NCBI GenBank assembly: GCA_004563275.1
Contig: SFSZ01000026.1
Span: 1 to 10,440 of the forward strand
Length of the DNA: 10,440 bases
Direction: 5' to 3'
Source of the DNA: a bacterium
Lineage (GTDB): Bacteria > Bacillota_I > Bacilli_A > RF39 > UBA660
Each line of letters opens with the position of its first letter. Position 1 is the first letter of the stretch. Both the position numbers and the translations under genes were made by a program. The notes beneath the pieces were generated by a model that saw only the letters and a program-made list of their open reading frames with translations, made no database searches and had not been told where the DNA came from. Positions 6,445 through 10,440 of this stretch are shown here, in pieces.

Positions 6445-6476
6445 ATTATATGATTAAAGCATGAAAAAAAGTTCAG
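6445..6476 (-). promoter_or_regulatory. Candidate promoter for the yqfC-to-recO operon
   Basis: On the minus strand TATAAT (6445-6450) lies within CATATAAT (6445-6452), the only consensus -10 between the yqeY terminator and yqfC. CTGAAC (6471-6476) is a poor -35 at a 20-nt spacing. CATATAAT also resembles the sigma-E -10, which would fit yqfC-yqfD, but no sigma-E -35 is found 14-15 nt upstream. The -10 lies only 5 nt before the ribosome binding site GGTGATC, giving a very short leader if it is used. Because era, recO and ybeY lie downstream, some vegetative promoter must serve the run. Confidence 0.4.
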
Positions 6477-6501
6477 AAAACGAAAATTTAAATTATGGCA
6501 T

Positions 6502-6529
6502 AAAAAAAATCATTCGTGTGAATGATTTT
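6502..6529 (-). terminator. Intrinsic terminator after yqeY
   Basis: On the minus strand AATCATTC, loop ACAC, GAATGATT forms an 8-bp perfect stem (6508-6527, extendable by two A-T pairs), followed by a run of T (6502-6507). It begins at the yqeY stop codon and separates rpsU-yqeY from the yqfC operon. Confidence 0.9.
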
Positions 6530-6974
6530 ATAGATTTGATAATTTTTCTTTAACTGTTTTACTTACATAAGTCATGTCAGCAGATACTCCACATTTTTCT
6601 TTGACTGCTTTAATAACAAGACCCATACCTTTCATACCATCTGGATTAATTTCTTTGATTGTTTCATCAATAATTTTATTTATTTCATCTTCAGATAATT
6701 CTTTTGGTAAGTATGTATTTAGTAATTCAATCTCTTTTTCAAGTGAATCTGCTAAATCTTGTCTATTATAACTTATATATTCTTCCATTGAAGACTTACG
6801 CATTTTAACTTGTTTTTTAATGATAGATAAAATATCTTCATCAGTTAAGTCATGTTTTTCTCCATTGGTTTTTTCATAGATTATAGCACTTTTAAGCATT
6901 CTTAAGACTGATGTTCTGAAAGTATCTTTGGCTTTCATTGATTCGGTTAAATCTTTGTTTATTTGTTCAAACAC
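6528..6974 (-). CDS. yqeY: YqeY / GatB-Yqey domain protein
   Basis: A 148-aa cytosolic helical protein of the YqeY family, related to the tail domain of GatB, the amidotransferase subunit that contacts tRNA. A direct role of the stand-alone protein is not established, though a tRNA-related one is often suggested. The hallmark blocks are present: an N-terminal INKDLTESMKAKDTFRTSVL RxLKS-type segment, IIKKQVKMRKSSMEEY, ELLNTYLPKELSEDEI, and the C-terminal GMKGMGLVIKAVKEK. The start is GTG at 6972-6974, supported by AGGTGAT 3 nt upstream; the overlapping ATG is out of frame. It follows rpsU by 8 nt, the conserved rpsU-yqeY pair, and is followed by a terminator. Confidence 0.93.
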   Translation of the reverse strand: MFEQINKDLTESMKAKDTFRTSVLRMLKSAIIYEKTNGEKHDLTDEDILSIIKKQVKMRKSSMEEYISYNRQDLADSLEKEIELLNTYLPKELSEDEINKIIDETIKEINPDGMKGMGLVIKAVKEKCGVSADMTYVSKTVKEKLSNL

Positions 6975-6982
6975 ATTATCAC

Positions 6983-7174
6983 CTAGTCTCTATTACGTTT
7001 TTTCTTACGTGAATTTTTGATCATTTCTTTAAGTTCATTTCTTCTACGAACTCCTGGTTTTTCAGCGAATTTATGTTTTTTTAATTCTGAAGGGACACCA
7101 CTTCTAGCAACTTTAACTTTAAATCTTTTTAAAGCCTTATCTACGTCACCATCTCTAACTTCTACCTTAGTCAC
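6983..7174 (-). CDS. rpsU: 30S ribosomal protein bS21
   Basis: A 63-aa, strongly basic protein with the bS21 pattern: a short acidic start (VEVRDGDVDKAL), the KRFKVKVARSGVPSELKKHK core, then KPGVRRRNELKE and a Lys/Arg-rich tail (SRKKKRNRD). bS21 sits near the 3' end of 16S rRNA on the platform and takes part in initiation. The start is GTG at 7172-7174, with GGGAGGG about 9 nt upstream. It heads the rpsU-yqeY unit behind a good sigma-A-type promoter and a leader of about 24 nt. Confidence 0.97.
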   Translation of the reverse strand: MTKVEVRDGDVDKALKRFKVKVARSGVPSELKKHKFAEKPGVRRRNELKEMIKNSRKKKRNRD

Positions 7175-7204
7175 TGTTTTTTCCCTCCCTTCAAAGCTAT
7201 TAGT

Positions 7205-7233
7205 ATTATACCACGGGCTAAATATGAGTGCAA
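7205..7233 (-). promoter_or_regulatory. rpsU-yqeY promoter (sigma-A type, extended -10)
   Basis: On the minus strand TTGCAC (7228-7233), a 17-nt spacer, and TATAAT (7205-7210) preceded by TGG, an extended -10. Transcription would start near 7198, giving a leader of about 24 nt before the GTG of rpsU. It lies just downstream of the trxA terminator. This is the best promoter in the window. Confidence 0.85.
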
Positions 7234-7250
7234 GTAATATTTTAAGAAAG

Positions 7251-7275
7251 AAAAAATAACCATTTGAGGTTATTT
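7251..7275 (-). terminator. Intrinsic terminator after trxA
   Basis: On the minus strand AAATAACC, loop TCAAAT, GGTTATTT forms an 8-bp stem (7254-7275), followed by T residues (7251-7256). The trxA stop codon TAA lies inside the 5' arm. It ends the cvpA-trxA unit. Confidence 0.85.
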
Positions 7276-7566
7276 AAAATCTTTAATAATTTGCTCTAAT
7301 TCATCTTTAGTTTTATAACCAATGATGGTTTTAACTAATTCTTTATTTTTATATATTTCAATAGTTGGAATACTCATGACACCATGAGTTTTAGCTAGTT
7401 CTTCATGAGTATCAACATCTACTTTAATGATATGGGTATTAGTTAATTCTTCTAATTCCATACCTATCATTTTACAAGGTCCACACCAATTAGCAAAGTA
7501 GTCTACTAAGGTAATTTCTTCTGTTAGAACTTCTTCTAGGGTTTGGCCACTTAAATATTCAATCAT
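7270..7566 (-). CDS. trxA: Thioredoxin
   Basis: A 98-aa cytosolic thioredoxin, slightly shorter than the usual 103-108. The redox motif WCGPCK has Cys28 and Cys31; Asp22 in VDYFANWCGPC is the conserved buried acid; the cis-proline is Pro67 in SIPTIEIY. KTIIGYKTKDELEQII is the usual C-terminal end. No signal peptide or extra domain. ATG at 7564-7566 with AAAGGA 5-6 nt upstream. It lies 11 nt after cvpA and is followed by a terminator, so it is the second gene of a cvpA-trxA unit. It could be the main thioredoxin or one of several. Confidence 0.93.
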   Translation of the reverse strand: MIEYLSGQTLEEVLTEEITLVDYFANWCGPCKMIGMELEELTNTHIIKVDVDTHEELAKTHGVMSIPTIEIYKNKELVKTIIGYKTKDELEQIIKDFK

Positions 7567-7577
7567 ATTAATCCTTT

Positions 7578-8291
7578 CTATTTACTATAGATATTAATTA
7601 TATCTTGAGCTCCTTCAAAATCTATTTTACCTTTATCTACTAAGTTTTGAGCATTATCTACTGAGATAATTTCATATTTTAGTAATGAACTTAAGGCTTC
7701 TAAATTAGCAGCTGTTTTATCTTTTGAAGTTGCATATTTTTTAGTTATTTCATAGATTTCGGTAAAAGCTTTATATGGTTTAGAAATAACATTTGATAAT
7801 ACTGGGGTTTTAGTCATTAAGGTATCAGCATATTTACTATTATTATATAGTGATGACGAAGGAACAATTATGCTTAATAAGAACACTACTAAGAACATTA
7901 AGATATATCCTTCAATGAAACCACAGATAGCTCCTAATATTTTGCTTGGAATACCTAAAATAATGGTTGCATTAACTAATTTGTTAAAGACACCAGTTAT
8001 CTTTATTATAATGCCCGCTATAATAGATAATATAAATAAAGTTAAAACGTAACTTAAGCCTTCATATATTAAAATATTATAGACACTTATACCACTATAA
8101 TTACCACTTAAATCAAAGAATGGTAAGTTATTGTATAAGAATATTGAGACAGGATTCTTTAGATAAAAGGCTAAAACTATTACTGCAAGTGTTCCAATAA
8201 ATGTTACTAAACAGTTAAGTACTCCTTTTTTAAATCCAACTAATAAGCTGATAATTAAAACAGCAATAATTAAATAATCTAATATATTCAT
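7578..8291 (-). CDS. cvpA: CvpA-family membrane protein
   Basis: A 237-aa membrane protein with a CvpA domain. It has four or five hydrophobic segments in the first 160 residues, GFKKGVLN after the first one, and IPSKILGAICGFIEGYILM before the last, matching the family's G-x-x-K-G and L-G-x-x-x-G-x-x-x-G-Y patterns. A soluble C-terminal tail of about 75 residues ends in short helices. The Escherichia coli namesake is linked to colicin V production and envelope homeostasis; the Bacillus YshB homologue has no settled role. The start is ATG 8289-8291, with AAGGA 10 nt upstream; a GTG three codons earlier sits one base from that site and is rejected. In Bacillus it lies by rnhC, as here, but co-directionally. 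Confidence 0.85.
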   Translation of the reverse strand: MNILDYLIIAVLIISLLVGFKKGVLNCLVTFIGTLAVIVLAFYLKNPVSIFLYNNLPFFDLSGNYSGISVYNILIYEGLSYVLTLFILSIIAGIIIKITGVFNKLVNATIILGIPSKILGAICGFIEGYILMFLVVFLLSIIVPSSSLYNNSKYADTLMTKTPVLSNVISKPYKAFTEIYEITKKYATSKDKTAANLEALSSLLKYEIISVDNAQNLVDKGKIDFEGAQDIINIYSK

Positions 8292-8311
8292 ATATAACAC
8301 ATCCTTTACTA

Positions 8312-8322
8312 ATTATATTATA
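8312..8322 (-). promoter_or_regulatory. Candidate -10 region for cvpA-trxA
   Basis: On the minus strand TATAATATAAT contains two overlapping TATAAT hexamers (8317-8322 and 8312-8317), 20-25 nt before the cvpA start. No clear -35 at the proper spacing; a TTGATA farther upstream is about 26 nt away, too far. It lies in the divergent cvpA/rnhC spacer. Confidence 0.4.
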
Positions 8323-8358
8323 GAAAGATAAAAAAATAAAGATTTATTTATCAAATTA

Positions 8359-8367
8359 TGTTATGAT
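8359..8367 (+). promoter_or_regulatory. Candidate extended -10 for rnhC
   Basis: TGTTATGAT (TG, one base, TATGAT at 8362-8367) is an extended -10 in the divergent spacer. It is only 6 nt before the ribosome binding site GGTGAT (8374-8379) and 15 nt before the ATG, so the leader would be extremely short. No -35 is recognisable. Confidence 0.4.
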
Positions 8368-8382
8368 GTTTATGGTGATATT

Positions 8383-9327
8383 ATGACTATAGTATTTAGT
8401 GTTAGTGACAATATTAAAGAAAAAATGATTGAGTTTTATCAAGATAAAAGAAGAAGTAAAACTCCTCCTTATGCTGTATTTCAAGCTGATGATGCTGATA
8501 CTAATATTACTTTATATGAATCTGGTAAGGTTGTTTTTCAGGGTAATAATGCGGATATTGATGCTAATATTTGGAAAGATATGGAGAAATCTTTTAATAA
8601 CAGAGATATTGATGCAGAGATAAAACAAAAAGAAGATAAAAAAGCTGAGAAAAAAGAAGATGCTAAGGATTTAAGATTTATTAATGTGGCTACGATTGGC
8701 TCTGATGAGGTTGGTACTGGTGATTATTTTGGTCCAGTTGTTGTTACGGCTTCTTATGTAGATAAAGAACATATGAGTTTGATGTATGAATTAGGAGTTA
8801 AAGATTCTAAAAAATTAACTGATCAAAAGATTTTAGAGATTGGTCCTACTCTTATTAAAAAAATTCCTCATAGTACTTTTATATTAGATAATAAAACTTA
8901 TAATCAAAGACCTACTAATATGAATCAAATTAAAGCTGTTTTACATAATAAGGTTTTATGTGAAATGGTTAAGAAAGGTTATGATTATAAATACGTTGTT
9001 GTAGATCAATTTTGTTATCCAAGAAATTATTTTCAATATATTTATGGTGCTAAGGAAAAGTTTACAAAGATTACTTTTACAACCAAAGCTGAAGATAAAT
9101 GTTTAAGTGTTGCAGCTTCTTCAATTATATGTAGATATGTATTTTTAAGGGAAATGCAAAAGATTGAAGAAAAATATAATATATTCTTAAAAAAAGGTGC
9201 TGGTTTAGATGTAGATAAGCAAGGTGCGATGTTGGTTCAAAGATATGGTGAAGGCATTTTAAGTGATATTGCTAAGTTAAATTTTAAGAATACTGATAAG
9301 ATTAAAGAAATATTAAATAATAAATAA
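8383..9327 (+). CDS. rnhC: Ribonuclease HIII
   Basis: RNase HIII cleaves the RNA strand of RNA-DNA hybrids, removing R-loops and RNA left in DNA. The 314-aa length is typical. The N-terminal TBP-like substrate-binding domain covers about residues 1-75 (SDNIKEKMIEFYQ, KTPPYAVFQA, ITLYESGKVVFQGN). A Lys/Glu-rich linker follows (79-96), then the catalytic domain with GSDEVGTGDYFGPVVVTA (Asp108, Glu109), DSKKLTD (141-147), VVVDQF (Asp208) and AEDKCLSVAASSI (Asp238), giving the DEDD active-site set. The GTGDYFGP form separates HIII from HII. GGTGAT lies 3 nt before the ATG. It is the only plus-strand gene, divergent from cvpA, and ends at a strong hairpin terminator. Confidence 0.96.
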   Translation: MTIVFSVSDNIKEKMIEFYQDKRRSKTPPYAVFQADDADTNITLYESGKVVFQGNNADIDANIWKDMEKSFNNRDIDAEIKQKEDKKAEKKEDAKDLRFINVATIGSDEVGTGDYFGPVVVTASYVDKEHMSLMYELGVKDSKKLTDQKILEIGPTLIKKIPHSTFILDNKTYNQRPTNMNQIKAVLHNKVLCEMVKKGYDYKYVVVDQFCYPRNYFQYIYGAKEKFTKITFTTKAEDKCLSVAASSIICRYVFLREMQKIEEKYNIFLKKGAGLDVDKQGAMLVQRYGEGILSDIAKLNFKNTDKIKEILNNK

Positions 9328-9359
9328 AAGGATTTAGATATGGTTTCTAAATCCTTTTT
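9326..9359. terminator. Terminator after rnhC, probably bidirectional
   Basis: AAAAGGATTTAGA (9326-9338), a 7-nt loop, and TCTAAATCCTTTT (9346-9358) form a perfect 13-bp stem starting within the rnhC stop codon; the plus-strand T-tract is 9355-9359. On the minus strand the same hairpin is followed by TTTTATTTATT, so it could also stop transcription coming from the remnant at 9358-9438. Confidence 0.85.
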
Positions 9360-9438
9360 AATTTATTAAAAATAATTCTTCACATATTTTTTTATCAAAA
9401 TTAGTTACAACATTATCTATATCTAAACCTATTCTCAT
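9358..9438 (-). pseudogene. Remnant of a HAD-type 5'-nucleotidase N-terminus (26 codons)
   Basis: An ATG frame reads MRIGLDIDNVVTNFDKKICE and then ELFLIN before a stop. MRIGLDIDNVVTNFD is the kind of first strand and motif I (D-x-D-x-V) found at the N-terminus of HAD-superfamily nucleotidases of the NT5C type, in which the first Asp is the nucleophile. Those proteins are normally about 170-200 residues, so the other HAD motifs and the cap are gone. The stop codon falls in the rnhC terminator, which suggests that a deletion joined the fragment to it. Upstream is only a weak GAGTGAT site. It is most likely debris of a lost gene; a real microprotein is less likely. Family assignment rests on about 15 residues. 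Confidence 0.5.
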
Positions 9439-9547
9439 ACTATCACTCAATCTTTTAATAACCTATAATTAATAAGTCCTAATTGTACAATTTAATTATA
9501 ATACAAAATATTGATTTTCCCTATATATAACGATAATTTAAGGCATT
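9439..9547. other. AT-rich spacer with a 12-bp palindrome
   Basis: No gene is seen in this spacer between the nucleotidase remnant and the VWA gene terminator. It holds the perfect palindrome AATTGTACAATT (9481-9492), flanked by the inverted repeat TATAATTAA (9464-9472) and TTAATTATA (9492-9500). TATAAT-like hexamers occur on both strands, as expected by chance at this composition. The palindrome could be an operator of the former gene. Confidence 0.35.
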
Positions 9548-9581
9548 AAAAAAGATTCAGAACTGATTTTGTTCCAAATCT
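9548..9581 (-). terminator. Intrinsic terminator after the VWA-domain gene
   Basis: On the minus strand AGATTTGGAAC, loop AAAATCA, GTTCTGAATCT pairs over 11 bp with two G-U pairs (9553-9581), followed at once by a run of T (from 9553 down to 9548). It begins 3 nt after the VWA gene stop codon. Confidence 0.88.
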
Positions 9582-9584
9582 CAA

Positions 9585-10439
9585 TTATCTTGTTCTACCT
9601 TTAGGTTCATCCTTCATCTGATAGTTACATAATCTTTCAAGTTGTTCATCGTCTATGTGGATTACTTTCCCACCAGCCGGATTAATCTTTATTCCACCAA
9701 AAACTATCCAGATTGCATCTATTGGTGTATTTGGCATATTTGCATCTCCATCAGTAAAAATTATCTTATTTTCAACCCTTCTTGTAAATGCATTAACAGC
9801 CACATCAAAGTTAGTTCCACCACCACCATAAAATGGCAAATTGTCAATATCAGATACATCTTTAATTTCAGTAAAACCATAAAATTGCGTATCAAAGCAT
9901 CCAACTTTAACTTTAGATGTTTGTAATATATTTTTACATTCTCTTAAAAAATTTCTAAGTAGTGTTTCATCTATAGAACCACTTGTATCTAAAACGATTT
10001 CTGTCTCTGGTCGTGGCATTTCCTCCAAATATGCAGTTACTACACCATCCTCTATTCCAGCATTTTGATATGACCAATCAATATCATATTTTACAGCTTC
10101 TTTTAATAATCTTCTCCAATCAATAAGAGGTTCAGATGTTCCGATGTCAGTTATATTTCTTCTTTCACTATTTGTAGTGTTTCCATGGCCATGTGATTGA
10201 CTAGCTAGTGCTTTTCTTAATTCTTCTAGTTGTTTATTTCTTTCTATTTTATTCTGTTTAAATGCTTCTTTTTCACCTAATTCTGTTAACTTTTTAATTT
10301 CTTCATTCTTTTTCTTTTCTTGCTCTTTATTTTGGGTTTTCTTCGACTGCACATTTCTTGACAATTCCAGCTTATAGCTAATGGTGCTGACATTAACAAG
10401 AGAGATTGCAATAATTATTATTTTCCGCCACTTTCTCAT
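9585..10439 (-). CDS. VWA-like domain protein (DUF2201 type), 5' end at window edge
   Basis: The 284 residues visible end in a von Willebrand factor A-like domain of the type found at the C-terminus of DUF2201/VWA-like metallopeptidase proteins. The block LIDWRRLLKEAVKYDIDWSY (105-124) leads into it. The metal-ion-dependent adhesion site is intact: DTSGS (151-155), the Thr of GGGGTNFD (205-212) and FTDGDA (228-233). A Lys/Glu-rich probable coiled coil occupies about 33-78. Family members normally have a zinc-peptidase-like domain ahead of this, often beside a MoxR-type AAA+ ATPase; neither can be seen. The ATG at 10437-10439 abuts the window end, so the true start may lie upstream. If it is real, the first 25 residues (basic, then IIIIAISLV) could be a short membrane anchor replacing the peptidase half. 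A terminator follows. Confidence 0.75.
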   Translation of the reverse strand: MRKWRKIIIIAISLVNVSTISYKLELSRNVQSKKTQNKEQEKKKNEEIKKLTELGEKEAFKQNKIERNKQLEELRKALASQSHGHGNTTNSERRNITDIGTSEPLIDWRRLLKEAVKYDIDWSYQNAGIEDGVVTAYLEEMPRPETEIVLDTSGSIDETLLRNFLRECKNILQTSKVKVGCFDTQFYGFTEIKDVSDIDNLPFYGGGGTNFDVAVNAFTRRVENKIIFTDGDANMPNTPIDAIWIVFGGIKINPAGGKVIHIDDEQLERLCNYQMKDEPKGRTR

Positions 10440-10440
10440 G

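Noticed and set aside
6445..6476. Firm assignment of the yqfC promoter to sigma-E
   Set aside because: The -10-like CATATAAT fits, but no -35 of the sigma-E type is found at the expected 14-15 nt distance.
6574..7259. Plus-strand open frames of 65 and 80 codons opposite yqeY and rpsU
   Set aside because: They are antisense shadows of strongly supported genes, have no ribosome binding site of note and no recognisable product.
7870..8052. Plus-strand 60-codon frame opposite cvpA
   Set aside because: Shadow of the hydrophobic cvpA coding sequence; no independent support.
8429..8623. 64-codon plus-strand frame inside rnhC in another frame
   Set aside because: Leu/Ile/Met-rich out-of-frame translation of rnhC; the RNase HIII frame is certain.
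9642..9926. Plus-strand 94-codon frame opposite the VWA gene
   Set aside because: The VWA frame has full family motifs; this one is its complement with no signal of its own.
1..10440. Phage, transposon, CRISPR or defence island
   Set aside because: No transposase, integrase, terminal repeats, direct-repeat arrays or recognised defence domains; gene content is conserved chromosomal core apart from the items listed.

Overview
The window comes from a very AT-rich, low-GC Gram-positive (Bacillota-type) chromosome. The evidence is the gene content (rpsU, yqeY, yqfC, yqfD, ybeY, dgkA, cdd, era, yqzL, recO; rnhC, cvpA, trxA), the strong Shine-Dalgarno sites of the AGGAGGTGAT type, and the order, which is the familiar Bacillus/Clostridium housekeeping order in condensed form. 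TGA is used as a stop (for example in the ATGA overlap at 4464-4467), so this is the standard bacterial code and not the Mycoplasma code. The yqfC-yqfD pair points to a spore-forming lineage, or one derived from spore formers. I cannot fix the genus.

Layout, in minus-strand transcription order from right to left. (a) 10439-9585: a VWA-domain protein whose 5' end lies at the window edge, closed by a strong terminator. (b) 9584-9360: a gap with a 26-codon remnant that looks like the N-terminus of a HAD nucleotidase, and a 12-bp palindrome. (c) 8383-9327 on the plus strand: rnhC, ending at a probably bidirectional terminator. (d) 8291-7270: cvpA-trxA, divergent from rnhC, with its own terminator. 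(e) 7174-6528: rpsU-yqeY behind the best sigma-A-type promoter of the window, closed by a terminator. (f) 6430-230: one 6.2-kb run, yqfC-yqfD-vanZ family-ybeY-dgkA-cdd-cdd paralogue-era-unknown 306-aa gene-yqzL-recO, nearly every junction overlapping or within 12 nt, closed by a terminator at 202-225. (g) 160-1: the 5' end of a secreted protein with a SipW-type signal peptide.

The long run joins sporulation membrane proteins (YqfC/YqfD), rRNA maturation and ribosome assembly (YbeY, Era), lipid carrier phosphorylation (DgkA), pyrimidine salvage (Cdd) and recombination repair (YqzL/RecO). In Bacillus, phoH and yqfF (pgpH) lie between yqfD and ybeY. Here both are absent and a VanZ-family membrane protein fills the place.

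The main departures from ordinary housekeeping are: a tandem cytidine deaminase pair in which the second copy has lost all three zinc ligands but kept the fold and the catalytic Glu; an unrecognised 306-aa protein with apparent helix-turn-helix-like repeats between era and yqzL; an 11-bp inverted repeat that buries the yqzL ribosome binding site; and the nucleotidase remnant. No tRNA, rRNA, CRISPR array, insertion sequence or riboswitch was seen.
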